DNA of 64,000 bases from Heterostelium multicystogenum. Its lineage: Eukaryota > Evosea > Eumycetozoa > Acytosteliales > Acytosteliaceae. The first letter of the stretch is position 1, and every line of letters starts with the position of its first letter. Positions 25,635 to 36,503 of this stretch are shown here, one piece after another. Position numbers and translations under genes: made by a program. Under the pieces are notes generated by a model, which saw nothing but the letters and a program-made list of their open reading frames with translations, was not told the origin of the DNA and ran no database searches. The stretch lies in the NCBI GenBank assembly GCA_003667245.1, contig RCNN01000106.1, positions 1-64,000 of the forward strand, in the 5' to 3' direction.

Positions 25635-26502
25635 ATTCTATTTATAATATATATATTATATGACAATAATATTATTACTACTACTACTACTATTCTTATA
25701 ATTCTATCCTATATGTTAAAAATATATGATTGTTTCAACTTCTTTCTTTCTCCTAATTTTACTTGTTGTAATTCCTATAATTAATATAATATTCAAATTA
25801 GTGATTATGACAACATAATGTATGTTGGTGATTAGTAATTTATATTATAAATTATAACAGCTAAGCTTAGCTATTTCATTGATATTTATACAATCTATTT
25901 ACCTAATTAATAAATGAATATGATTGATTGTTTGTTATTGTTATATATAAATATGTTTATTTATTAATCGATATCTTTAAAGATGCTAGCAATGATGATA
26001 ATGTTAATGTTGATTGGTTATTGAATGATTGAATGATTGAATGATTGCTTGATTATTTTTGTTGTTTTGATTTTATTATTAATAAAAATGATTAGAGAAA
26101 TCTTATTCACAGGTATTCTGTCAAAAAATTAAAAAATGTGGTTGTTATAGTGTGTTAAATATTTTTTTGAAAATTTAAATTAGTTGTGTCCAAACAAACA
26201 GTTTTTTATTTTATTTATTTTTATTATTTTATTTAGTTTTGGTTTTACAACCTCGTTTTGTGTTGTTTGGGTTTGATTGCATTTTTCATTGAAAATGTTT
26301 ACTGTAAAAACTACGCTGAGAGTTGTTGAGTTTGTGTCTGTCTGTCAAATTGGATCACTTTAAAGTCAACAAACAACTCACATATATGAGAAATTAATAT
26401 ATTCATAAAATACAACAAAAAACAAAAAGTATTAATTATGTATTTTCCTCCCTGGGTTGTTGTTTTTAGCTGTTATTATTATTAATATTAATTATAAAAA
26501 GT
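25635..26502. other. AT-rich intergenic region
   Basis: About 870 bp upstream of the coiled-coil gene. It contains a TGAATGAT/GATTGAATGA short tandem repeat (about 26020-26052) and A/T runs. No coding signal is seen. Confidence 0.5.
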
Positions 26503-29500
26503 TTATTTTGATTTCTTATATCTTGTTTTGGTGGGTTTTAGTGTATCTTCTTCATCTTCGGAATCCTCTTGTTGATCTTTTTTTTAAATGGGTGTTTTTC
26601 ATGTTTACAGATTTGTTGGTGGTTGTTGCGGTGTTCTTTCGCTTTTTGTTGTTTACTTTCTTGGCTGGTGTTTGCTCATGCTCATTTTCTTCCTCTTCAG
26701 AGTGGAATCCAGTGCTCGACATGACTGATGTTGACAATGGACTGCTACTACTGCTGCTCAAGCGACTGGTGTTCAGACTGGCTGGTGCTTTGTTGTTGTT
26801 ATTATTATTATTGTTGTTGGGGATGGTTGTTTGTTTAGTTGATTTTGTTGTTGACTTGTTGGTTGTTATTGTTGACTTGTTCATTACAGATTTAAAAAGA
26901 TCAGAGTCGTTCAATGAGTGTTCTACATCATCTTCGTGTTCGTGATCGGCATAGGAAATGGAATCGGTGAGACGCATTATTGAGGAGTCGTCATTGTCAG
27001 AGTCTGCATATGCTTCTTCGGTTGGATATCCAAAGGTGCTGCCTTCTTGTGAGGAGTAGACACCCGTCGATTTCTTTCCGGTCAGTTGTAACTGCTGCTC
27101 ACGTCTTTTCTGTTGGGACATCGATATCGATCTTGGTGTCTTGGATCCCAAGTCGGTAAGTGTGATAGTTGTAGAAGATGAGGTGGACGATGGTGACATG
27201 GCGCCAGATGAGGAACTTGCGGATGGATCGCTTTCACCATTGACTTCTCCTTGTTCAGGCTCTTCCGTACGCTTGTTGTAGGAGTTCAATGGCAAGTCAA
27301 ATTGAAGCGACTTGGGTGGTGAGAACTCTGGAAGTTCAAATTTTACGTCTGCTAACAAGTTCCAATGGTAGTTATTGCTTATTGTGTTGTTGTTAGATGG
27401 AGCCAAGGTGTTATTATTGGCGACTGTCTTTGTAGCAGTACGTCTGTTGTTAGAGAATGGTGTGGCACTTGGACGAAGTCTCTGAGATGCGGGGGTGGCC
27501 GAGTGTCTCATGACCGGTGCAAACAACTTTGTGTCAAAAAGCAAGGCCAATCGTCTACGCTTCTCTTCTTCAGACTCCACTCCAAGTTTGGAAGGAGTAG
27601 CTTTGATAGCAGGTGTGCTGCTTGCAATAAATGATGGTGTATTGGAATATGCTGAATGACTCATTACCTCTGTTGGCGTTGGGGTAGAGGTTTTCTGGCG
27701 GCAGAGTTTGAAATGACTGGAGTTTTCAATCTTTGAATGGGAGTGAGCAAGATAGGGGTGGAAGGTGCTCCAACATTGAACATGGTGGTGTTATTGTTGG
27801 TGATGTTGTTGTTGTTGGTGATGAGAGACCGACATTGTAGACTTTAAACGTCGTTGCATTTCTTTTTGCTCGAGCTCGAGGCGCTGCTTCTCGCGGTTGG
27901 CTCGGCTGATTGCCTCCTCACGCTCTCGACGACGACGCCATCTCACGCTCAGCTCTCATCTTTCTTGCGGTTTCAATGAGGAGCTGCTCTTTCTCATTGA
28001 ATCTGGTCAGCAATCTTAATCATTTCACGCTTCTTCTCCTCTTCGATCTTCTTGGTAGCCTCAATCTCGACCATTGTCTTGGCTCGCTTCTCACTGTCAA
28101 GTGCCAGACGTTTCTCACGCTTCAGTTTCTCACGTTCATCTCTCTGAGTAATTGTAAGGCCACTGTTGTTGGTGCTAAACAAAGATCCAACAGCACCTGT
28201 ATTGCTACTGCTTCTCAAGTGATAGCTGTTGAAGTTGATGGACGATGAGAGCTTGTTGCTATTTGTCAACTTTGGTGACACTGGCTTTGGCTCTTGTTGT
28301 TGTTGCTTCAGGAGCTTCTCTCTTTCCTCAGCAAATTGCTTTTGAAAGACGCTCTGTTTCCAATTGTTTCTGCTCCTCCAACTCTCTCTCCTTCCTTCTG
28401 ACCTCTTCCAGCAGCTTTCTCTTTCTTTGGCAAGTTGTTCCCAACATTGATTTCTCTTTCTCTCTCTCTAGCTCGATATCTCTCAGTCTAGCTTTTTTCT
28501 CAGCAGATGCAAGTGCTCTCTTTTTGCCTCTCAGACTCTTGGTTTTTGTTGTAATCCTCTAATATCTTGGCTCTTTCCTGCTCCATTTTGCTTTGAGATT
28601 TCCTCCTTCATTCTCTGTCTGGACAACTCGATTTCTTCTTTGCCTTGCTTTGAAATCTCTCATGCTCTTTTCAAATGATGTCTTCCATATTAGTGTCAAT
28701 TGTGTCACTGGCTACATCTTCATCTACAGTGTTATCTGATCTCTTCAAAAAGGATTTCGCGGTGAGAGTTAAACTCCAGTGTCATCCTGCTAATGGCCTC
28801 TTGCTCTTGCTTTTGCCTTACGCTCACGCTCTTGTCGTGCCTTCTCACGTGCATTGATTCTAGCCTCTTTCTCTAGTCTGAGTCTTTCTGCCTTCTCTTT
28901 CAAGTCTTTCGTTCTCCTGTTGTTCGGCAAGTTTCTCTTTGCTCACGAGCCTGACGCTCTCTTTCAGCTTCTTGCTCCTGTCTCATTCTCTTCTGTGCCT
29001 CCAACTGTTCCATAGCTCTCTCTTCTATCGTTGATTAGTTTCTGCTTCAATCGCTCTGCTTCCTCTGCCTTCTCCTTTCTTCAAGTTGCTCTCTTCTTCT
29101 GCCTGTTGCTGTTCCAATCTCAGACGCTCTTCAGCGAGCTTGGTAGCTTGGTCCTCTTTATTGAACAACTCCACCTTGTTTATGGGGTCCCAGCTGACAT
29201 TCTTCATTGGAATGGTATTGGGTTATTCTCGACGGATCCTGTCTTATTGCTATCCGGTGACTTTGGATACTCAGCAGCAGGCGCTGGTTTCTTAATTGCT
29301 GACTTCAATACCTTTGGTGTTCCTGCAGTAGTAGGCTTGGACTTCATTGCTGATTTGGGTGTTGAAACGCCGATGTGATTTCATTGTTGCAGCATTCTCG
29401 AACCATTCTAGCCGGTGTTCCATTGACACTTGACAATGGTGTTAGTTGGGTTCAGAGACAGCACTCTTTTGTTGCAAGATGAATGATGAATTTACTTTGC

Positions 29501-29785
29501 TAGGTGTAGAGCTGGTGGAAGATGATCTAGAGCTGGGTGTCGATACTCTCTGAGGAGTCCTTTTGTGGGGTGGCAGTGCCTGATTTTAGTGGGGTGGTGG
29601 CCACTGGTTTTTGTGGGGTGGTTGTCACTGATCTTTTGTGGAGTGGCTATGATGGTTTTTGTGGAGTACCATTTGTGCCATTCACCTGATTTTTTTGGTG
29701 TTCTTGATGAAGGTGTGTTTGGGATTTGTTGTTGCTTCAAAGGTGTTTTCTTTGCTGGTGTGGCAAGGAACTCCATGATGTTCAT
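26503..29785 (-). CDS. TP-rich protein with long charged helix; many frame breaks
   Basis: Unrecognised large protein. The likely start is 29785 (MNIMEFLATPAKKTPLKQQQ). The N-terminal about 150 residues are rich in TP/TPQK motifs (TPQKPVATTPLKSGTATPQK), followed by a conserved-looking segment (MKNVSWDPINKVELF) and then a Glu/Arg/Lys single-helix region (about 29150-27850). After that comes a Ser/Asn-rich C-terminal domain (27664-26552 in one frame) ending KTRYKKSK at 26503. From 29.8 to 27.7 kb the frame changes many times, roughly every 50-200 bp. At the 3' end a poly-A8 break near 26578 separates the two last frames. The architecture (TP-rich head, charged helix) loosely recalls INCENP, but I could not find an IN-box, so I do not assign it. 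It may be a pseudogene or a badly assembled stretch. Confidence 0.55.
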
Positions 29786-29950
29786 TTTTCAACTTGCTCT
29801 TCTTGCTGCCTCATATGCATCTGATACCAATCCATTGCTACTATTAATAATATTTAGTGGTTGTACTATATAGATTAGATTTTTGATCAGGTGTTAGCTA
29901 TTTAGATTTAAAAGTCAAAGTAATGCTTTGAATTACCATTTTCATCATTC

Positions 29951-30324
29951 TCAAACTAGCTCAGGGAATAGTTGAATATCAATGCCTTCGCTATTAAATT
30001 GGAATAAATCATTATTGGCGCTGGTGTTATCTGTATCCATGATAACGTCTTCTCCTTTGTAATACGCTAGAATGTTGACATCTCCAATCTCATCTTTATC
30101 AAACTGATTCGTTTTCAAGTGATAGTCTTTTCTCGCCTTCTGTGCTATCATTGTTTTTGATATATGAAGTTCCACCTCTACTAAATCGTCTCTTGTAAGT
30201 ATTTGCTCTTTTCTACAGATATGGCATATCAATTTTTTGATAATTAGTAACTGTACATCATTTCTAACAAACCAACCAAACAATCCAAGTTTGAAACATA
30301 CACTCTTTCGACGTTCGATGACAT
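29951..30324 (-). CDS. Small orphan protein, 94 residues
   Basis: Two exons: 30324-30302 (23 nt, MSSNVER) and 30212-29951. The GTATGT donor and CTGTAG acceptor join as ...NVERV/KEQILTRDDLVEVELH.... The protein is acidic and helical in its first half, then DEIGDVNILAYYKGEDVIMD, ending IDIQLFPELV. An unspliced alternative start at 30283 gives 110 residues with two extra Cys. The spliced form is preferred because the start context is better and both splice sites are consensus. I do not recognise the family. It is probably transcribed in the same direction as the neighbouring TP-rich gene, with about 165 bp between them. Confidence 0.5.
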
Positions 30325-31204
30325 GATTGAGCCTGAGCTATAATATAATATTATATAAATATAAATAACGTATGAAATTGATCAATTTTCAAGTATCAAT
30401 CCAACAATCAACCAAATCCAACTTTTTATATAATTTCTTTATTTATACAAGGGTAATAAAATTAGATATATAAAATATTGTTATTATTGATATTATTATT
30501 ACTATTTATAATATTGTTATGAATGTATGTACTAATATTGATTTTGAAATAGTTAACAGGTTAATTTTGATTGATACACAAAGTGGACGGCGCCAAAAAA
30601 TTGTATTTTTTTAAATTTTAGTGAAAACATTGCGCCTTTTTTCTAAACATCATTTTCATAATAATAATAGACTGATCTACACTCTGTAGGTTTGAAATAT
30701 TAATATAAATTTAAACAAATCAAATTTTAATGATATAAAAGCAATCATTATTTACATTAATACAGACAATTTCTTTTAATACTGTTGATTAATTAGGTGG
30801 AGATATTAAACGATTGGGATTTTTTGAAAAACTGTCCTTTTACGTTATAGATAAACAAGAGGACTATTTCTTGATGTATGGCTTGATGAGGTCTAGATTT
30901 TACCATAGTAGTAATCATAATCTAGCTTCATATTTTGATCAATTGCTATTTGATAGAAATAGCGAATTGCTTAGTTTATTTGTGATTGTGATTACCAAAT
31001 AAATGTTGTAGTCATAAATGAAGTTATGATTGTATTTACTATAAACACTTATATCTAATATTTAATAACTAGATCCAATAAACTTTAAGTGACAAGACTA
31101 CCCAAATATTCTTCCTGTAAGTCAATTACTTTAAAAGGTTGGTTATTACCATAGTCTCTATGTGTCAAAAGAACAAAGGAGATGTTCTTCTCTACATTTA
31201 CAAT
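30325..31204. other. Intergenic region with a possible gene fragment
   Basis: AT-rich. At 30796-31002 (plus) there is an open segment right after an acceptor-like TTAATTAG. It reads GGDIKRLGFFEKLSFYVID then KQEDYFLMYGLMRSRFYHS and ends at a TAA near 31002. It has protein-like composition but no upstream exon, so it is probably a relic. The rest shows nothing. Confidence 0.4.
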
Positions 31205-31206
31205 TG

Positions 31207-31331
31207 TTTTTTTTCAATCAAACAGGTGATCTATTTTACTAAATAAATAATAAACTACATATTAAATTTTTTTTTTTTTTTTTTTTTTTTTTAATCATCC
31301 AGGTGATCATAATTTATTAATTAAATAATAA
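31207..31331. repeat. Two tandem poly-T plus 45-bp direct repeats
   Basis: The unit T-run, AATCAnnCAGGTGATC, then AAATAATAAA occurs at about 31207-31254 (8 T) and again at about 31268-31331 (about 27 T). On the minus strand each reads as a conserved tail ending ATCACCTG..TGATT and then poly-A. This could be two retroposed tails or simple slippage duplication. Confidence 0.6.
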
Positions 31332-31352
31332 ATGGTGAGGGTCAGAACCTCA
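31330..31352. other. Perfect short hairpin GTGAGG/CCTCAC
   Basis: ggtgagg-gtcagaa-cctcac forms a six-pair stem with a seven-base loop in otherwise AT-rich sequence, about 60 bp past the SRP RNA T-run. Function unknown. Confidence 0.5.
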
Positions 31353-31404
31353 CAGTGTTCTATATATTTATTCACGACACAAAGGGACATATTAAAAAAT
31401 AAAT

Positions 31405-31419
31405 AAAAAAATAACAAAA
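31405..31419 (-). terminator. T-runs at end of SRP RNA candidate (Pol III-type)
   Basis: On the minus strand the GC-rich part ends CTCG-TTTT-GTTA-TTTTTTT. Runs of four and seven T are expected where RNA polymerase III stops. Confidence 0.55.
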
Positions 31420-31727
31420 CGAGTTTTGAGGTTTAGCTCCCGAGCTTTGACTGGTAGATATTTGATTGTTATCTGCGTACTACGGTCGGCTTCGAATTTT
31501 TGCCTGTTCTGTTGCCAGCCTTGAGCCACACCCGATATCTAGAAACCTGGAACCGGTCCCCTACGGAACCAACCCATGTTTGTCAACCATTTACGTCAGG
31601 CAATCAGTTACCATCTATTGATCCAATCTCTTCACAGAAACCTCCCCATCCATGTTTTTAAGCCTCTCATTTTACTGAGTGACAGGTTAATACCCAGGCA
31701 TTATGAACATTGATGACCACACAAACT
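31412..31727 (-). ncRNA. Signal recognition particle RNA (SRP/7SL-type) candidate
   Basis: SRP RNA is the scaffold of the particle that targets ribosomes with signal peptides to the ER. The island is clearly GC-richer than its surroundings, without an open frame. Read on the minus strand, it shows the two landmarks of the S domain. Helix 6 is GGTTCC-GTAG-GGGACC (31570-31555), a six-pair stem closed by a GNAR tetraloop, the SRP19 site. Helix 8 is CTG-GCAA-CAG (31518-31509), a GNRA loop followed by AACAGGCAAAAA, equivalent to AGCAGGUCAAAA of human SRP RNA that binds SRP54. The connecting sequence AGGTTTCTAGATATCGGGTG also parallels the human one. The length of about 300 nt fits. A DUSE-like element lies upstream and T-runs downstream. 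The 5' (Alu) half is less certain and both ends are estimates. Confidence 0.75.
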
Positions 31728-31777
31728 AAATGTTTAATTCAAAATAAAAACACACTCAAGCTATGTTAAATTAATAA

Positions 31778-31784
31778 TTATGGG
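31778..31784 (-). promoter_or_regulatory. DUSE-like small-RNA promoter element
   Basis: Minus-strand CCCATAA in the context TCACCCATAATT. In Dictyostelium the DUSE (consensus near A/T-CCCATAA) lies about 60 nt upstream of snRNA and other small-RNA genes. Here it lies about 50-60 nt upstream of the inferred start of the SRP RNA candidate. Confidence 0.6.
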
Positions 31785-31789
31785 TGAAA

Positions 31790-32430
31790 GAATGGTTGAT
31801 GATCACTTTTTTTTTAAAAAAAAAATATAATCAACCCGAAAATCTGTAAAATAAGATACTTCCTAATGAAAAATAATATTGTACATTATTGATAATGGAT
31901 TCACTTCCTACAAAGGTTTCTCAGCAATAGAAATCAACTTGAGTTAAATTTGATTATCACTTGTTTTTAATAGGTTCAATATTAAATTCAAAAACAAGAT
32001 GACAATTATTTAATTACTCCCCTTAGCCTATTCTCAGTAACACTCTTGACAAATTCAAAACTAAAATAGAATGTATCATACATTTCTTTTAATGACTAGG
32101 AAGCCAGATAAAGGTAGTGGTGACACATAACATTTAAACATTAATAAATCCATTCTGAAAAAAAGGAAATATACTTTGAAGGTCAATAAGTATGAATGAA
32201 TTCAAATAAATTCTAAAAATACAACTATAGAGGTGGCTAGTTATTGGTACAAAATAAAAGGATAGAGTTTTATTTTCTTAGAGCTTTAAACAAAATAGAT
32301 AAAAAGCAATTGAGTTGTTTACGTACAACGCTTCTTTTATCTCTTCTTGGTGATAATAAATAAATAGGATGTTTGAAGGAAAAGGGGAATGTATAAAATC
32401 TTTGATCTATTTTAATTAGCTATCTTGATT
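31790..32430. other. AT-rich intergenic region
   Basis: About 640 bp between the SRP RNA candidate promoter and the Stum-like gene end. A/T runs only. No open frame or motif is seen. Confidence 0.5.
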
Positions 32431-32741
32431 TTACCACTTTTGAAGTCCCTTCAACAAGATGATGACACCCCAAATGATAGACCAGAACCAACCAACGAAT
32501 GGCAAACATAATTGTAAAACACCGATGAGGACACACCAAACATTGCAGTTATCGAGAACACCAAGAATAATGGTACCAATACCTAATGACAAATACAATG
32601 TTAGTAACAACGAAATGCAACACTGCTTAACCAAGATGAGAACATACCGAAGAAGAAGAAATCGAGAATACCGCAAATGATCATAACATTTTGTTCCAAA
32701 GTTGGAATGGCGGATGGTAAGAAGTTATCTGAAGCTCCCAT
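32431..32741 (-). CDS. Small two-helix membrane protein, Stum/SPEC3-like
   Basis: Two exons (32741-32648 and 32582-32431; GTATGT donor, CATTAG acceptor) give about 81 residues starting MGASDNFLPSAIPTLEQN. Two hydrophobic segments (NVMIICGILDFFFFGIGTIILG and VLIGVLQLCLPFVGWFWSIIWGVIILL, shown here only in outline) are separated by a short Asn/Cys/Trp loop. The GxGTxxxG start of the first helix and the GWxWSIIWG end of the second match the Stum/SPEC3 membrane family, which in animals includes a protein needed for mechanosensing neurons. In protists the function is unknown. The protein is very short for the family but appears complete. Confidence 0.7.
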
Positions 32742-34066
32742 TATTTATTTATTTATATATAGGTTATATGTGTGCAAAGCAAAAATATAGTTATTACAAC
32801 AATTATAATTATTAATCGAATATGATGAAATAAAGTAAAGCAGAGCAAGCGGTGATGGTTTATTTATAACATTGGTGTCTGTCTATTGAAATGTAATTTT
32901 ATAATAATATTTATTTTAATAATTAAACAAAAATAAAATTAATTTATTATAAAAATGCTGAGCAAAATAGAGTAAAAAAAGCTGCCCACACTCACACAAT
33001 CACATGTACATTTTCGATAAATAGGTTGCTAGAAAAAGAATGAGGGAGGGGTTGAGCTGATGTTTCATTTATTATTTGAATTTTTGTAAAAAACTTGGGG
33101 TTAATGGTAAAATTTATTTTTGATTAACCACTTGTGTGTGTGGTTTATGTTTTTTATGAAAATATATGTAAAACATCAACAAAAAATTGTTTTCAAACTT
33201 TCACACCTATTTTGAAAGTTCTGCACTATTTTTAAGATTGTTTTAGTTTTTTGTTGTGTGTTTTCATCACTTCAGAGTTAACCAAATGGTGGGCATTCAA
33301 CATGTTTTTCTAACTTGGTTTTGAATAATAATTAAATGTGTGTGTATGTGGTGTGTCAAGGGCAAGCATTTAAAGTTTGCAAAAATAGTGAAACGAGACA
33401 CAGCCAACTCCCACCCTTCAACAACAACAACACACACATTCTTGTTATTTCCCATTGGTGTGTGCGGTGGTTGGCACAGTTTCAGAATAGATGGTTGAAG
33501 AAGCTTTGCAGACGTTTCATATGAAACACTTCATTTTCTTAATAATTAAGAATTCTTCCAATGCACCATACAAAGATTCAGCATACTGTAAATTCCTGAC
33601 ATCAACAGATTTGTCAAGATTAATTTAATGACAATCATGATATACATTATGTAAAATAGTAATAGTGAGAGAGAAATGAATGGATTATTTTAAAGATAGT
33701 TAGTTGGGTTAATAATATCATCATAAGATCAACTGACACACATATTGAATGAGCTAACGAACTAACTATATCAATCTCATTGCAACAAGTCATTGAATTA
33801 TGATTAAACTTAAATAGTAATAAGTATTGTAATTTAGCATATCTGGTCAGATATATATAGATTCATCATTATAGATATTTCAATATCTTTTTTCAATATC
33901 TTTAATAGTTTTAAAAATTATATTTTAAATGATATATACAAAATATGAACAAATTAATTGCTAAACATATATTAGTTGTATAGTTGGTTGTTGGTGTTAA
34001 TGATGTGAATATAATGTTATTTCTTTGAAATTTCCTGATTTAGATTAGTTGATCAGATGATAAAAT
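32742..34066. other. Intergenic region, 1.3 kb
   Basis: Divergent promoters of the Stum-like gene and the following plus-strand orphan should lie here. The stretch near 33330-33520 is less AT-rich but has no convincing frame. Otherwise A/T-rich without repeats. Confidence 0.5.
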
Positions 34067-34615
34067 GTGTGCTTCGAATTAATGATCATTTTCTCAAAAA
34101 TGACTTTAAAACTAAATTATAGATTTTCTTGGGTCAATACTCAGATACCAGGTCTCCGACCTTGTCCTGGAACCTATCACAGATACTTTGATGTTCCACC
34201 TATTCCTTTTCCAAAAGAGTTGGACCTTAAACAAATGCGTTCTGTTACTGCTTGCTATAAAATTGATAGCACAACACACGAAAGCTACGAAGTAGATGGT
34301 ATCAAATTGGAGCCCTATTACAATGACCAGCAGGACTGTGTCACTTGGTATTTAGGTTCAGACAAAAGGGTCTATTATACATACGATAGAGAGAATTTCA
34401 ATCTATGTGCAGAATCTCGTGCAGAGTTTGACACCAGAATAAGTATTGAAACCTCGCTCTATAGAGCTCTCAAGGGAGCCGTCAGTTATGGAGAGATTTC
34501 ACCAGAAAAGATTATGTCAATCAAAGATAAACTTAGTTCAGATCATGCGCTCTATGTAGAGTACTATCTTGCCAAGACCAAAGAGGAACTGACCAACCTT
34601 GAGCCCTGGGACTAG
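34067..34615 (+). CDS. Orphan protein of about 180 residues
   Basis: Single open frame. The ATG at 34067 gives 182 residues and an internal ATG at 34100 (MTLKLNYRFSW) is an equally good start. The body is globular in composition: PGLRPCPGTYHRYFDVPPIP, then VDGIKLEPYYNDQQDCVTWY, and ends EELTNLEPWD. There is no signal peptide, membrane segment or repeat. I do not recognise the family. It ends about 135 bp before the ankyrin gene on the same strand. Codon use looks normal for this genome, and it is probably a real lineage-specific gene. Confidence 0.55.
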   Translation: MCFELMIIFSKMTLKLNYRFSWVNTQIPGLRPCPGTYHRYFDVPPIPFPKELDLKQMRSVTACYKIDSTTHESYEVDGIKLEPYYNDQQDCVTWYLGSDKRVYYTYDRENFNLCAESRAEFDTRISIETSLYRALKGAVSYGEISPEKIMSIKDKLSSDHALYVEYYLAKTKEELTNLEPWD

Positions 34616-34749
34616 TTCTGAAAAAATTTTACAAAAAGTGATGCTGATTTCAATGAGGGATATCAATGAAATCAAAATAAATATTTGGCAATATTATATA
34701 GCTTTGGACTTAATGTATTGGAAGGTTTCAAACGTGTCTGCAAATAAAT

Positions 34750-36451
34750 ATGGATATTCAATTATTTAGGAGTGTTTTTAGCAACAAGTATTTAAATCGT
34801 ACAGTATTTCGATCGATTCACGAAATACATATTCGAATGTATGGTGAGTTTTCCACTGGCCTATGGTTCTGTTTATGATGGATTTAGGAGGTTGTTTCTT
34901 ACGTTTGAGCAGTGTTGGTGTGCAAAATGGCTAGTCAAGAATAAATATATTAATGTTATATTGGAGCGAATAAAGTATAATAAGCGTTTCCACTTTGGTC
35001 GTTGCTTTCTCGAGGTTTTAATGCTCATTGACAAAGAAGAGCAGTTCTTATTTCTACTAAGGAAATGTAAGGCTCAAATCCAAAGCTGGTCTCACGAGAT
35101 TCTTGATGCAATGGCAGTCTGGCCAAATGAAATGCTGTTAAAATTCGGTAATTCATATGGTGGAACACAAAAAGCTATTGACAATGCAGCAACTTTCGGT
35201 CACTTTGACAACATTTTGTATCTTGCAAAGAATAGAGGCCTAAAGGGTAGTTTCAATGCTCTAAGCGGCTCTGTAAGGAATCGCCACTTTCAATATTATT
35301 CAACACCTCATTGAAAACGAATTGGTAGATGTAAATCTACCTCAAAATAGTTTACTGATGGACATTGCTGCTGAAGCTGGAAGTTTAGAAATTGTTCAGT
35401 ATCTTCATTCAAAGAATGCAAAATGTACTACGGCCGCAATGGACAAAGCAGCCGAAAATGGTCATTTGGAAGTGTTGAGGTTCTTGCACGAGAATATAGG
35501 TGCCAAATGTTCGACCAGTGCAATGGAAAATGCAATAGTGAATGGACACTTGGAAGTGGTAAAGTATTTGCATTTTGTTGTGTTGGCAACCTGTAGAGTT
35601 TATGGACTGATTAACGCGTGCAACAAGAGCCCAGATGGATCAATGCTTTTCATTTCTATACGACAACAATGTTTTTAAAATCAGTTGATACCTCTCTTTA
35701 TTGGCCATTAACAATGCAGAAGGCAATAGCCAACCCAGAGAGTATTCCTTCTGATTTCCCAAATGTTAGAATCCTACTAGAAAAGAAACCTCCACACATA
35801 AACCAAGTGGATTGCTTTGGTAAACTGGTGAAAACAAACAATTTAGATTTAATGGAATTGATTTACCACTCAATTGGGATTCTTTCTGAATCTCCAATAG
35901 ATAATTATGTATCAAAGGCAGCAACAAGAACGACACTCGACTGGATTAACCGTAGATTTCCAGCTGATTTGTTTACAGACATTGTTGCTGACAGAAATCA
36001 TGCTGATTTGAGGATTATCAAATATCTTGTTGAGGAACGAGGTGCCATTATAGACGAAATAATGTTTGAATATTGTATGCAACTACATGATACACCAGAA
36101 GTCATATATTACCTGCTTAACAAACGTGGGTCATTACCTTTACGTAGCTATAAATACGTAATAGAAAGAGCAATTGCTAGGAATTTAAAGGATCTGGTGA
36201 AAGTACTACTTGAAACCCATCCAGACCTGACTTATAGTAAAAGTTGTGTTGATACTGCAGCTCACTTTGGATTCACAAATCTATTTATCTATCTCATGGA
36301 AAAGTATCCATCAGTTGGATACAAATATGCCTACATCTATGCAAAGACATTCCATCACACTGCCATCTTAGACTATATCAAAACCAAATGTTTGAAACGG
36401 CCAAGAAACAATAAGCAACGGGGCACAAATAAAATTGCTAAGATTGCTTGA
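34750..36451 (+). CDS. Ankyrin-repeat protein with frame breaks
   Basis: Member of the large dictyostelid ankyrin family that begins with a short helical head (MDIQLFRSVFSNKYLNRTVF). Repeats such as MDIAAEAGSLEIVQYLH, MDKAAENGHLEVLRFLHE and MENAIVNGHLEVVKYLH are clear at 35350-35580, with degenerate repeats further on. The tail is basic (KRPRNNKQRGTNKIAKIA). The frame changes at least three times: between 34840 and 34885, near 35298-35302 (NRHFQY to IQHLIENE) and near 35620 (NKSPD to RWINAF). Genes of this family turn over quickly, so a real pseudogene is possible. However, the surrounding conserved genes show the same kind of one-base breaks. Partner and function unknown. Confidence 0.7.
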
Positions 36452-36503
36452 TTAGCAATTTGATATCTGTTTGTTGTATAATAGTATTATTATTATTATT
36501 ATC

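Noticed and set aside
26503..29785. INCENP identity for the TP-rich, charged-helix protein
   Set aside because: The architecture is suggestive, but no IN-box (Trp-containing Aurora-binding motif) could be found in any frame at the 3' end.
31430..31600. Methyltransferase-like string FLDIGCG on the minus strand and an open plus-strand frame of about 60 codons in the GC-rich island
   Set aside because: The minus frame has stops on both sides and the plus frame lacks a start. RNA stems explain the base composition better.
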